Numbered from the stretch's first letter, positions 8,437 to 16,153 are shown. The stretch: DNA of 64,000 nucleotides from Streptomyces sp. NBC_01497 (GCF_036250695.1 NZ_CP109427.1:4960001-5024000), one strand, 5' to 3'. The notes: generated from the sequence alone by a model not told the origin. Made by a program: numbers and translations.

Positions 8437-8673
8437 TCAGTGGGCGTTGACGCAGGTGTTGCCGAACGTCGGGTTCAGCAGCGCGATGATGTTGATGCTG
8501 TTGCCGCAGACGTTCACGGGGATGTGGATCGGGACCTGGATCACGTTGCCGGACAGCACGCCCGGTGATCCCGCGGCGAGGGCGCCGGCACCGGCGTCGG
8601 CCATCGCGGGGGAGGCGGCGCCGACTGCCATGAGAAGCCCTGCGACGGCCGAGGCGGCCTTCATGCTCTTCAT
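8437..8673 (-). CDS. chpD: Short chaplin
   Basis: The 78-residue secreted protein has a signal peptide (MKSMKAASAVAGLLMAVGAA, cleavage after about AMA-DA at residues 24-26) and one chaplin domain, SPGVLSGNVIQVPIHIPVN, then CGNSINIIALLNPTFGNTC. The two cysteines form the conserved disulfide of most short chaplins. There is no sorting signal, so it is released and self-assembles into the amyloid film that lets aerial hyphae break the water surface. It is transcribed in the same direction as the long chaplin, 134 bp upstream of it. The chpD label is by position next to the long chaplin and rodlin; any short chaplin paralogue would look alike. Confidence 0.93.
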   Translation of the reverse strand: MKSMKAASAVAGLLMAVGAASPAMADAGAGALAAGSPGVLSGNVIQVPIHIPVNVCGNSINIIALLNPTFGNTCVNAH

Positions 8674-8774
8674 TTCGAGCCCTTTCCGCAGCGGAGAAAG
8701 TGCGTCGCACGAAGGTCGTGGTCCGCGGGCCCCGAATTCCGGGGACCGTACACCGCTGCGGGAACTCCAACGAT

Positions 8775-8814
8775 CAGAAAGTGGTCAGGAAACTGTTCCG
8801 CATTACCACTTCTG
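8775..8814 (-). promoter_or_regulatory. Inverted repeat upstream of the short chaplin gene
   Basis: CAGAAAGTGGT (8775-8785) faces ACCACTTCTG (8805-8814) across 19 bases; the arms match apart from one extra A. It lies about 100-140 bases before the short chaplin start in the least GC-rich part of this spacer, where its promoter should be. Developmental genes of this kind are driven by sigma BldN in S. coelicolor, but I do not see a clear match to call. The site is a candidate operator. Confidence 0.35.
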
Positions 8815-8881
8815 CCCGTTCACTCGATTGCCGCGTCGTGCATATTCGTTTCTGCGGCCGTAGGACAGGCGTCGGTGAACG

Positions 8882-8918
8882 CACGGCCGGCCCGGGCTAT
8901 GTGCCCGGGCCGGCCGTG
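8882..8918 (-). terminator. Strong hairpin after the first rodlin gene
   Basis: A perfect 16-bp stem (left arm CACGGCCGGCCCGGGC, 8882-8897; right arm 8903-8918) closes the loop TATGT. It lies 18 bases past the stop of the minus-strand rodlin gene. Confidence 0.8.
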
Positions 8919-8935
8919 TGGGGTGCGGGTGCGGA

Positions 8936-9349
8936 TCAGCCGTTGGCCGTGCCGTTGCCCGAGAGCACCGGGATCTGGTCCGCGATGTGCGACAGCGGCT
9001 CGTCGCCCTTGGCCTGGGTGGAGTTGTCGGCGCACTGCTGGTTCTGCGGGTTGGACAGGACATTGACGTCCTGGACCGCGACGGGCACGAGGAGACCCAC
9101 CAGCGAGCCCGCGTTGACCTTGGCCGGCAGGCCGATGCAGAGCTTGTTGAGCGAACCGCCCACGAGGGTGGACTGGGGTGAGAGGTTGCCCTTGGTCACG
9201 GCGTTCCCGAAGGCGTCCTTCGAGCCGTTGCCGCTCGCCGAGGTGGTGCCGTGGCTGTCGCCGACGGCCATCGCCTGGGGCGCCACCATGGCGGAGGCGC
9301 CGACAACGGAGGCGGCGACTGCGGCTCCGGCCATCATCTTCTTGATCAC
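8936..9349 (-). CDS. rdlA: Rodlin (divergently transcribed member)
   Basis: The GTG at 9349 is chosen because the product then starts MIKKMMAGAAVAASVVGASA, a clean signal peptide ending near AMA-VGD, with AAAAGGAAAA upstream. The 137-residue protein has the rodlin layout: Asn/Gly-rich start (SGNGSKDAFGN), LNKLCIGLPAKVNAGSL, VQDVNVLSNPQNQQC, STQAKGDEPLSHI and the terminal PVLSGNG. Two cysteines are conserved with the other copies. Rodlins form the rodlet pattern on aerial hyphae and spores together with chaplins and are not essential for hydrophobicity in S. coelicolor. It faces away from the second rodlin, as rdlA and rdlB do in that species. Confidence 0.93.
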   Translation of the reverse strand: MIKKMMAGAAVAASVVGASAMVAPQAMAVGDSHGTTSASGNGSKDAFGNAVTKGNLSPQSTLVGGSLNKLCIGLPAKVNAGSLVGLLVPVAVQDVNVLSNPQNQQCADNSTQAKGDEPLSHIADQIPVLSGNGTANG

Positions 9350-9573
9350 GGTTGGCTTTTTCCTTTTCTCAGGAATGCAAGTGGTGCGCCCTGTATCAAC
9401 CGCGCGTTCTCTCTTTGGTTCCGCTCGTTCCGCTTCTTCACCCGATCGGCTTGTGGGACCGCGATGACTGACCACTGGGCCATTGGGGTGAACGCAAAGA
9501 ACCAAACCCGTGTCCCGCAGTTGCTTAAGTGAGCCCCGGCAAGATGGGGCGATCCTTCAGAAGGGGACTCATC
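9350..9573. promoter_or_regulatory. Divergent rodlin promoter region
   Basis: This 224-bp spacer must hold the promoters for both outward-facing rodlin genes. It is noticeably less GC-rich than its surroundings (for example CGTTCTCTCTTTGGTTCCG and AACCAAACCCGTG). A weak dyad TGGCCCATTGGGG lies near 9477. Each flanking gene has a purine-rich ribosome site. I see no unambiguous promoter hexamers. Confidence 0.55.
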
Positions 9574-9984
9574 GTGATCAAGCAGGTTATGGCGGGAGCG
9601 GCTGTCGCCGCCTCCGTTGTGGGCGCCTCGGCCGCACTCGCTCCTCAGGCGATGGCCGTCGGCGACAGTCACGGCACCACGTCCCTGAGCGGCAACGGCG
9701 CCGAGCAGTACTACGGCAACTCCGCGACGTACGGCAACATGAGCCCGCAGATGGCGCTCATCCAGGGCTCGCTGAACAAGCCCTGCATCGGCCTGCCGGC
9801 CAAGGCCAACCTCGGCTCGCTCATCGGCCTCGTGCCGATCTCCGTCCAGGACATCAACGTCCTGTCGAGCCCGCAGAACCAGCAGTGCACCGAGAACTCC
9901 ACCCAGGCCAAGGGCGACGAGGCGCTGTCGCACATCCTGGACCACATCCCGCTGCTCTCCGGCAACGGCGCGGGCAACCGCTGA
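9574..9984 (+). CDS. rdlB: Rodlin (second copy)
   Basis: The GTG at 9574 with GAAGGGGAC upstream gives MIKQVMAGAAVAASVVGASA, nearly the same signal peptide as the divergent rodlin. The 136-residue protein carries SGNGAEQYYGN, LNKPCIGLPAKANLGSL, ISVQDINVLSSPQNQQC, STQAKGDEALSHI and a terminal LLSGNGAGN. Its role is rodlet formation on the aerial surface, with the chaplins. Compared with the other two copies it has AKANLGS in place of AKVNAGS and a Tyr-Tyr pair in the N-terminal part. It is followed by its own hairpin, so the next rodlin has a separate promoter. Confidence 0.93.
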   Translation: MIKQVMAGAAVAASVVGASAALAPQAMAVGDSHGTTSLSGNGAEQYYGNSATYGNMSPQMALIQGSLNKPCIGLPAKANLGSLIGLVPISVQDINVLSSPQNQQCTENSTQAKGDEALSHILDHIPLLSGNGAGNR

Positions 9985-9997
9985 GCGTCCGCTGACA

Positions 9998-10043
9998 CGG
10001 CCGGGCCGCCGCGGCGGGCCCGCTCTCCGCGGTGGCCCGGCCG
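9998..10043 (+). terminator. Hairpin after the second rodlin gene
   Basis: A 17-bp stem with one mismatch (left arm CGGCCGGGCCGCCGCGG, 9998-10014; right arm 10027-10043) closes a 12-base loop, 14 bases past the stop. Confidence 0.68.
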
Positions 10044-10169
10044 GCCTTGCCTAAGCGCGGTGACCACCGCGGTGGGCCATCCGGGGGACTGCTTCACACC
10101 AGCCCCCGACGGCCGATTTGCATGAACGGACTTCACAGGTGGAGTCCGACTTTCCCGAAAGGCATTCAC

Positions 10170-10577
10170 ATGAAGAAGCTGTGGGCAACCGCCGTCGTCG
10201 CTGTCTCGATCGCCGGCGGCGTGGCCGCCGCGGCCGCGCCGGCCATGGCCGTGGGCGACGACTCGGGCACGGTGTCGGCCAGCGGCAACGGTGCGCAGCA
10301 GGCCTTCGGCAACTCCGCGACCATGGGCGACATGAGCCCCCAGCTGAGCCTGGTCCAGGGCACGCTGAACAAGCCCTGCATCGGCCTGCCGGCCAAGGTC
10401 AACGCCGGTTCGCTCATCGGTGCGATCCCGATCGCTGTCCAGGACGTCAACGTCCTGTCCAACCCGCAGAACCAGCAGTGCACCGAGAACTCCACCCAGG
10501 CCAAGGGCGACGAGCCGCTGTCGCACATCCTGGACCAGATCCCGGTCCTGTCGGGCAACGGTGTGGGCAACCACTGA
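10170..10577 (+). CDS. Rodlin (third copy, diverged signal peptide)
   Basis: The ATG at 10170 (CCCGAAAGGCATTCAC upstream) opens a 135-residue secreted rodlin. The signal peptide MKKLWATAVVAVSIAGGVAA differs from the nearly identical ones of the other two copies, while the mature part is typical: SGNGAQQAFGN, LNKPCIGLPAKVNAGSL, IAVQDVNVLSNPQNQQC, STQAKGDEPLSHILDQ and PVLSGNGVGN. S. coelicolor has two rodlins, so this is an additional copy. The mature region shares more residues with the minus-strand copy (AKVNAGS, QDVNVLSN) than with its immediate neighbour, which argues against a simple recent tandem duplication of that neighbour. Confidence 0.92.
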   Translation: MKKLWATAVVAVSIAGGVAAAAAPAMAVGDDSGTVSASGNGAQQAFGNSATMGDMSPQLSLVQGTLNKPCIGLPAKVNAGSLIGAIPIAVQDVNVLSNPQNQQCTENSTQAKGDEPLSHILDQIPVLSGNGVGNH

Positions 10578-10589
10578 CACTCCCGCGTA

Positions 10590-10634
10590 CCGAGGGCCCG
10601 GCCCCGCGCACACCGCGCGGAGCCGGGCCCTCGG
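10590..10634 (+). terminator. Hairpin after the third rodlin gene
   Basis: A perfect 13-bp stem (CCGAGGGCCCGGC, 10590-10602; GCCGGGCCCTCGG, 10622-10634) begins 12 bases past the rodlin stop. It separates the surface locus from the exonuclease gene that starts 24 bases later. Confidence 0.75.
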
Positions 10635-10657
10635 CGCGTGGTGTGTAGTGTGCACGG

Positions 10658-11455
10658 GTGCTCACCGTGACCACCGTGAATGTGAACGGGCTGCGCGCCG
10701 CCGCGAAGAAGGGCTTCGTCCCGTGGCTGGCGCGGACCTCCGCCGACGTGCTGTGCCTGCAGGAGGTACGGGCCGAGCCCGGCCAGTTGCCGGACGGCGT
10801 GCGGGCGCCGGCGGGCTGGCACGCCGTGCACGCCCCGGCACTCGCGAAGGGCAGGGCGGGCGTCTCGCTCTATGCGCGGCGGGAGCCGGACGCGGTGCGG
10901 ATCGGCTTCGGCAGCGCCGAGTTCGACACGTCCGGCCGGTACGCGGAGATCGACCTGCCGGGTGTGACGGTCGCGAGCCTCTATCTGCCGTCCGGCGAGG
11001 TGGACACCCCGCGTCAGGACGAGAAGTACCGCTTCATGAAGGAGTTCCTGGCGTATCTGGGGGAGTTGCGCGAGCGGGCGGCCGGGGACGGCCGTGAGGT
11101 GCTGGTGTGCGGCGACTGGAACATCGCCCACCGGGAGGCCGACCTGAAGAACTGGCGCGGCAACCGCAAGAACTCCGGCTTCCTGCCCGAGGAGCGCGCC
11201 TGGCTCTCGCGCGTCTACGAGGAGACCGGCTACGTCGACGTGGTGCGGGCCCTGCACCCGGACCAGGATGGCCCCTACTCCTGGTGGTCGTACCGGGGCC
11301 GCGCGTTCGACAACGACGCGGGCTGGCGCATCGACCACCACGCGGCGACCGGTGCTCTCGCGGCCCGCGCGGTCAAGGCGGTCGTGGAGCGCGCCGCGAG
11401 CCACGAGGAACGCTGGTCGGACCACGCGCCGGTGACCGTCACGTACGGCCCCTAG
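10658..11455 (+). CDS. xthA: Exodeoxyribonuclease III / AP endonuclease
   Basis: The GTG at 10658 gives MLTVTTVNVNGLRAAAKKGF, the standard N-terminus with the Asn-Gly-Leu-Arg block of the family. The 265-residue protein shows CLQEVRAEPGQLPD (metal-binding Glu), SLYLPSG, the VCGDWNIAHREADLKNWRGN segment with the catalytic Asp and Asn, and the final SDHAPVTVTY Asp-His pair. It cuts at abasic sites and degrades duplex DNA from 3' ends during base-excision repair in the cytoplasm. It stands alone between the rodlin terminator and the converging MerR gene. Length and motifs are normal. Confidence 0.93.
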   Translation: MLTVTTVNVNGLRAAAKKGFVPWLARTSADVLCLQEVRAEPGQLPDGVRAPAGWHAVHAPALAKGRAGVSLYARREPDAVRIGFGSAEFDTSGRYAEIDLPGVTVASLYLPSGEVDTPRQDEKYRFMKEFLAYLGELRERAAGDGREVLVCGDWNIAHREADLKNWRGNRKNSGFLPEERAWLSRVYEETGYVDVVRALHPDQDGPYSWWSYRGRAFDNDAGWRIDHHAATGALAARAVKAVVERAASHEERWSDHAPVTVTYGP

Positions 11456-11510
11456 CCGGACGCGGGGCCCTCGCGGGGGCCGCGGGCGTGCCCCTCGCGC
11501 GCGGCCGGGC

Positions 11511-12215
11511 TCAGGTCCCGGGCCCGTCGGCCGGCTCCCCCGGTCCGCGCGCCGCGGCGAGGTGGTGGTCGAGGGCGAGGGACAGTTCGGCCTCCACCAC
11601 ACTCCTGGCCAGCGGGCGCAGCTCGGCCGGGTCGGTGTCCGGGGTGTGGGCGCGCAGCAGGCCGGTGAACAGGGCGGCGAGGGCGTCCGCGTGGGAGCGG
11701 ACCTCGCGGCCCGCCGCGAGCACCGCGGAGAGCGGGACCCCGGAGCGTACGAGGGTCGAGGAGACCTCCAGCAGGCGGCGGCTCATGTGGACGAGATGGT
11801 CGCCGTCGGTGGCGAGGTAGCCCAGTTCCAGCGCCTCGGCCAGGTTCTCGGAGGTCACCTCGGCCTCGAAGTAGTCGGCCATCTCCTCGGGGGAGAGGCT
11901 GACCGGTGTCTCCTCGGTCGGCGCGTTCATGCCGAGCACGTCGTGGATGCCGCGGCCGTTCTCCAGCGCGGTCGCGAGGTCGGCGATGCCGTTGAGGTTG
12001 TGGCCGCGCTCCAGCAGTCCCGCGATGGTCCGCAGCCGGGCCAGGTGGTGTTCGTCGTACCAGGCGATCCGGCCCTCGCGGCGGGGCGGCGGGAGCAGGC
12101 CGCGCTCGCGGTAGTAGCGCACGGTGCGTACGGGGACGCCGGCCGCGTCGGCCAGTTCCTCCATGCGGTACTCGCGGATCTCGTCGCTCGGGGGGTCTCG
12201 GTGATCGTCCGGCAT
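11511..12215 (-). CDS. MerR family transcriptional regulator
   Basis: The 234-residue protein begins with a MerR winged helix: YRMEELADAAGVPVRTVRYYRERGLLPPP, then AWYDEHHLARLRTIAGLLERGHNL, around residues 14-75. It has a 150-residue effector part with no cysteine cluster for metals, so an organic effector is more likely than a metal. It is divergent from the monooxygenase operon across 129 bp. MerR regulators normally twist a long-spacer promoter in the divergent region, so control of the Baeyer-Villiger operon is the natural guess. The effector domain is not one I can name. Confidence 0.88.
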   Translation of the reverse strand: MPDDHRDPPSDEIREYRMEELADAAGVPVRTVRYYRERGLLPPPRREGRIAWYDEHHLARLRTIAGLLERGHNLNGIADLATALENGRGIHDVLGMNAPTEETPVSLSPEEMADYFEAEVTSENLAEALELGYLATDGDHLVHMSRRLLEVSSTLVRSGVPLSAVLAAGREVRSHADALAALFTGLLRAHTPDTDPAELRPLARSVVEAELSLALDHHLAAARGPGEPADGPGT

Positions 12216-12310
12216 CCCGCCAGCTTATGGCCGGTAGCGCGCGTACTGCCGGTAACTCCGTGGCGCACGCCCCCTACCCATCGGTACGCACGTGCCCTAC
12301 GCTCCCATCG

Positions 12311-12328
12311 TGCCAGTGATTGCTGGCA
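12311..12328. promoter_or_regulatory. Dyad upstream of the monooxygenase operon
   Basis: TGCCAGTGATTGCTGGCA is a perfect 6-6-6 inverted repeat ending 16 bases before the monooxygenase start codon, between the divergent MerR gene and the operon. Its place is suited to a regulator operator. It may be bound by the MerR protein, or be a stem at the mRNA 5' end that limits ribosome access. Confidence 0.5.
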
Positions 12329-12344
12329 TGGTTGGGAGGCGAGT

Positions 12345-13898
12345 ATGGGACAGCACAAGCATGTGCGCGTGGCGGTGATCGGGTCCGGGTTCGCCGGGAT
12401 CGGCGCCGCCGTACGACTGCGCCGCGAAGGTGTCACCGACTTCGTGGTGCTGGAACGCGCCGACTCCGTGGGCGGGGCCTGGCGCGACAACGACTACCCG
12501 GGGTGCGCCTGCGACGTGCCGTCGCACCTCTATTCGTTCTCCTTCGCACCCAACCCCGACTGGCCTCGCGCCTTTTCCGGCCAGCCCTACATCAGGGCGT
12601 ACCTTCAGGACGTCGTCGACACCTTCGGCCTGCGCCCGCACCTGCGCCTCGGCCACGAGGTCACCGAGGCGCGGTGGGACGCGGAAGAACTGCGCTGGAT
12701 CGTCCGGACCGCGCCGGGCACCACGTTCACCGCGGACGTCGTCGTCTCCGCCGGCGGACCGCTCTCGGACCCGAGGACCCCGGACATCCCCGGGCTCTCG
12801 ACCTTCCCCGGCCGCGTCTTCCACACCGCCCGCTGGGACCACGACTACGACCTGCGCGGCAAGCGCGTCGCCGTCATCGGAACGGGCGCCTCCGCCATCC
12901 AGGTCGTCCCGGCCATCCAGCCCGACGTCGCCCGGCTCACCCTCTTCCAGCGCACGCCCCCCTGGGTGATGCCGCGCCGCGACCGGGACATCACCGGCTT
13001 CGAACGCGCCCTGCACCGGGCCGTGCCCGCCACGGCCAGGCTGCGCCGCCGGAGCCTGTGGGGCATGAGGGAGCTCCAGGTCCAGGCGTTCACCAAGCAC
13101 CCCGGCGAACTCGGCCTCGTCGAGGCGGTGGCCAGGCGCCACCTGGCGAAGGCGGTCGCGGACCCGGAACTGCGGGCCCGGCTGACCCCCTCGTACCGCA
13201 TCGGCTGCAAGCGGATCCTGCTGTCCAACGCGTACTACCCGGCGCTGACCCGCCCCAACGTCGACGTCGTCCCGGCGGGGCTGGCCGAGGTGCGCGGCCG
13301 CGAACTCGTCGGCGCGGACGGCTCCACCGCCGAGGTCGACGCGATCGTCTTCGCGACCGGCTTCCGCGTCACCGACATGCCCATCGCGCGGCGCGTCGTC
13401 GGCGCGGGCGGGCGCACCCTCTCCGAGGCCTGGGGCGAGGCCGAGGGCGGCATGCGGTCGCTGCGCGGTGCCACCGTCGACGGTTTCCCCAACTGGATGT
13501 CGCTCATCGGGCCCAACACGGGCCTCGGCAACTCCTCGATGATCCTGATGATCGAGGCCCAGCTGAACTACCTCGCGGACTACCTGCGCAAGCTCGGCTC
13601 CCTGGACCGCGGGGGCCGGGGCCGCCGTGCCGCGCTCGACGCCCGGCCGGGCGCCGTCCACGCGTGGAACGAGGGGGTGCAGCGGCGGATGGCCCGCACG
13701 GTGTGGAACACCGGCGGCTGCACCAGCTGGTACATGGACGCCGCGGGCCGCAACACCACCATCTGGCCCGGCACGACCGCCGAGTTCCACCGGGAGACGC
13801 TGCGCGTCGACCCCGCCGAGTACGACATCGTCCGGCAGCCGGACACCCGCCTGGCAGCGACCGCCGCCGGCTCCGCCGCGAAGGAGGCCCTGCGGTGA
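12345..13898 (+). CDS. Flavin-containing (Baeyer-Villiger type) monooxygenase
   Basis: I start at the ATG at 12345 (TGGGAGGCGAGT upstream), giving 517 residues; the frame is open far upstream but that stretch is antisense to the MerR gene. Motifs are the FAD site VIGSGFAGIGAAVRL, the BVMO fingerprint FPGRVFHTARWDHD (FxGxxxHxxxW), and the NADPH site VAVIGTGASAIQVVPAI. Near the C-terminus are GPNTGLGNSSMILMIEAQ and a GGCTSWYMDAAGRN block shared by many actinobacterial members. The enzyme inserts one oxygen atom next to a ketone using NADPH and O2. It overlaps the next gene by GTGA, so hydrolysis of the ester product by the neighbouring hydrolase is a plausible next step. Confidence 0.92.
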   Translation: MGQHKHVRVAVIGSGFAGIGAAVRLRREGVTDFVVLERADSVGGAWRDNDYPGCACDVPSHLYSFSFAPNPDWPRAFSGQPYIRAYLQDVVDTFGLRPHLRLGHEVTEARWDAEELRWIVRTAPGTTFTADVVVSAGGPLSDPRTPDIPGLSTFPGRVFHTARWDHDYDLRGKRVAVIGTGASAIQVVPAIQPDVARLTLFQRTPPWVMPRRDRDITGFERALHRAVPATARLRRRSLWGMRELQVQAFTKHPGELGLVEAVARRHLAKAVADPELRARLTPSYRIGCKRILLSNAYYPALTRPNVDVVPAGLAEVRGRELVGADGSTAEVDAIVFATGFRVTDMPIARRVVGAGGRTLSEAWGEAEGGMRSLRGATVDGFPNWMSLIGPNTGLGNSSMILMIEAQLNYLADYLRKLGSLDRGGRGRRAALDARPGAVHAWNEGVQRRMARTVWNTGGCTSWYMDAAGRNTTIWPGTTAEFHRETLRVDPAEYDIVRQPDTRLAATAAGSAAKEALR

Positions 13899-14797
13899 AC
13901 TCCCCGCACCCACCAGTCCCGACCCGCACTTTCGACGCCGTCTCGGCCGACGGATCCCGCGTCCACGTCGAGGTCCACGGCGCCGACGGCGCGCCCGCGG
14001 TCGTCCTCTCGCACGGCTGGACCTGCAACATCGCCTTCTGGTCCGAGCAGATAGCGGACCTCCGCGGTGACCACCGCGTCATCGCCTACGACCAGCGCGG
14101 CCACGGCGCCAGCCCGGCCGCCGCGCCCGACGGGTACTCCACCGAGGCGCTCGCCGACGACCTGGAGGCCGTGCTCGACGCGGCCCTCGAACCCGGCGAA
14201 CAGGCCGTACTGGCCGGGCACTCCATGGGCGGCATGACCATGATGGCCGCCTCGGCCCGGCCCGCCTTCCGCGAGCACGCCGGCGCCGTACTGCTGTGCA
14301 GTACGGGCGCGTCGGGGCTGGTCCCCGAATCCCGGGTGGTACCGATGCGGGCCGGCCGGCTGCGCACCGGCATCACCCGCCGCATCCTCGGCGCACGCGC
14401 CCCGCTCGGGCCGGTCACACCGCTGTCCCTGCGCGCGCTGCGCTACGGCACGATGGGCCCGGCCACCCCTAAGGACCGGGTGCGGCGATGCGTCGAGATC
14501 GTGCACGCCTGCCCGCGCGGTGCCCGCGTCGCCTGGTCGGCGGTCCTCGACACGCTCGACCTGGAGCTGGGGGTACGGGAGTTGACCGTGCCCACGGCGG
14601 TAGTGGCCGGCGACGCCGACCGGCTCACCCCGCCCGTCCACGCCCGCCGGCTGGCCGCCTGGCTGCCGGACTGCGTGGGCCTGACCACCCTGCCCGGGAT
14701 AGGGCACATGAGCCCCGTCGAGGCGCCCGAGGCCGTGACCGCGGCGATACGGGAACTCGCCGCCGCCCACCTCAAGAACACGGAGCCGGCCGCATGA
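13895..14797 (+). CDS. Alpha/beta hydrolase
   Basis: The GTG at 13895 overlaps the monooxygenase stop (GTGA). The 300-residue enzyme has the alpha/beta-hydrolase features: SHGWTCNIAFWSEQI with the oxyanion-hole HG, YDQRGHG, the nucleophile elbow GHSMGGMTMM, AGDADRLTPP with the acid, and GIGHMSP with the His. Coupled to a Baeyer-Villiger enzyme, it would cleave the ester or lactone formed from a ketone; haloperoxidase-like relatives share the fold. The next gene again overlaps its stop, so the three are one translationally coupled operon. Confidence 0.87.
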   Translation: MNSPHPPVPTRTFDAVSADGSRVHVEVHGADGAPAVVLSHGWTCNIAFWSEQIADLRGDHRVIAYDQRGHGASPAAAPDGYSTEALADDLEAVLDAALEPGEQAVLAGHSMGGMTMMAASARPAFREHAGAVLLCSTGASGLVPESRVVPMRAGRLRTGITRRILGARAPLGPVTPLSLRALRYGTMGPATPKDRVRRCVEIVHACPRGARVAWSAVLDTLDLELGVRELTVPTAVVAGDADRLTPPVHARRLAAWLPDCVGLTTLPGIGHMSPVEAPEAVTAAIRELAAAHLKNTEPAA

Positions 14798-15696
14798 GCG
14801 ATGCGCGGAACACGAGGAAGCGGCCGGTCCTCGAAGGGAAGGTCGCGGTCGTCACCGGCGCGGCACGCGGTGTGGGCGAACTGCTCGCCCGCAAGCTCTC
14901 GGCGCGCGGCGCCACCGTCGCCCTGGTCGGTCTGGAGGAGGACCAGCTCAAAGCGGTCGGCGAACGGTTGCACGGCGAAAGCGGCCACTGGTACGCGGAC
15001 GTCACCGACCACACGGCGCTGGGCCGGGTCGCGGGCGGGATACGGGAACGCTTCGGCCGGGTCGACATCGTCGTCGCCAACGCCGGCGTCGCGAACGGCG
15101 GTCCGTTCGCCGACTCCGACCCCGACATCTGGCGGCGGGTCATCGAGGTCAACCTGATCGGCGGCGCCAACACCGCGCGCGCCTTCCTGCCCGCGCTGCG
15201 CGAGAGCCGCGGCTACTTCCTGCAGATCGCCTCCCTTGCGGCGATGACCCCGGCGCCGATGATGACCGCGTACTGCGCGTCGAAGTCGGGCGTCGAGGCC
15301 TTCGCGCACGGGCTGCGCTGCGAGGTCGGGCACCGGGGCGTGGGGGTGGGCGTCGGCTACCTGTCGTGGACCGACACCGACATGGTGCGCGGCGCCGACC
15401 AGGACGACGTGATGCGCGAGCTCAGGCAGCGGCTGCCCTGGCCGTCCAATCGCACCTACCCGCTCGGGCCCGCCGTGGACCGGATCGTCGCGGGGATCGA
15501 GCACCGTTCGCCGCACGTGTACGGACAGTGGTGGCTGCGCGGGATGCAGGGCGTGCGCGCGTACCTCCCCGGGGTGGTGGCGACGGTCGGCAAGCGGGAG
15601 ATGCGGCGCTTCGAACCCCGGCTGACCGGCATCGGCAAGGGACTTGTCGGGGCCGGCGGACAGGCCGACGAGGCGGGCCGCACACAGCGTCACTGA
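14794..15696 (+). CDS. Short-chain dehydrogenase/reductase
   Basis: The ATG at 14794 overlaps the hydrolase stop (ATGA). The 300-residue protein has the Rossmann motif VVTGAARGVGELLARKL, NAGVANGG, the catalytic Ser in LQIASLA and the YCASK motif, and a C-terminal extension past the usual 250 residues. Classical SDRs use NAD(P)H to interconvert an alcohol and a ketone. In this operon it could oxidise an alcohol to the ketone that the monooxygenase accepts. It is the last gene of the operon. Confidence 0.87.
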   Translation: MSDARNTRKRPVLEGKVAVVTGAARGVGELLARKLSARGATVALVGLEEDQLKAVGERLHGESGHWYADVTDHTALGRVAGGIRERFGRVDIVVANAGVANGGPFADSDPDIWRRVIEVNLIGGANTARAFLPALRESRGYFLQIASLAAMTPAPMMTAYCASKSGVEAFAHGLRCEVGHRGVGVGVGYLSWTDTDMVRGADQDDVMRELRQRLPWPSNRTYPLGPAVDRIVAGIEHRSPHVYGQWWLRGMQGVRAYLPGVVATVGKREMRRFEPRLTGIGKGLVGAGGQADEAGRTQRH

Positions 15697-15782
15697 TCGA
15701 AATGCGGAGCGTGTCCTGCCGTGCAACTCTGGTCGGGCCCCCGGTCGGGGGCTCCCCGCCTCCCCCGAGGAGTGACGAAACC

Positions 15783-16088
15783 ATGGGCCTCAAGGAGCAG
15801 TTCCAGGACAAGGCCGACCGCATGAAGGACGAGGCGCGCAAGCGCGGGGGCGAAGAGGAAGTGGAGCCGACGGGCGGCCCGTCCGACGCCCGCGGCCCCG
15901 AGGGCCGTGAGCACGGCGAGGGGAGCGTCCGGCGGGGCGCGGCCCCACGGCCCTCGAAGGCCCCGCCACGCGCTCAGGCGGGGGAGGCCGGGGAGCGGAT
16001 GCGGGACGAGAGCGACCGCGAGGCCGACCGCGCCGAGGGAGGCACCGAGGCGGGGCGGGAGCGCCCCGGCAGCCGCTTCCCGGCGTGA
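15783..16088 (+). CDS. Small highly charged hydrophilic protein
   Basis: The ATG at 15783 follows GAGGAGTGACGAAACC. The 101-residue product begins MGLKEQFQDKADRMKDEARK, a predicted amphipathic helix reminiscent of CsbD-like stress proteins, and continues as a disordered chain rich in Glu, Arg, Gly and Pro. It has no cysteine and no membrane segment. It is a single gene followed by a strong hairpin. I do not recognise a function; a general stress or dehydration-protective role would fit its composition but is a guess. Confidence 0.65.
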   Translation: MGLKEQFQDKADRMKDEARKRGGEEEVEPTGGPSDARGPEGREHGEGSVRRGAAPRPSKAPPRAQAGEAGERMRDESDREADRAEGGTEAGRERPGSRFPA

Positions 16089-16116
16089 GGGTGGGCGCCA
16101 CCGGGTGACCTGACGT

Positions 16117-16153
16117 GGAGGGCCGCAGCCGGACTGACCGGCTGCGGCCCTCC
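16117..16153. terminator. Bidirectional hairpin between converging genes
   Basis: A perfect 16-bp stem (left arm GGAGGGCCGCAGCCGG, 16117-16132; right arm 16138-16153) closes a 5-base loop. It lies between the small hydrophilic gene and the converging tricorn protease gene. Confidence 0.75.
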
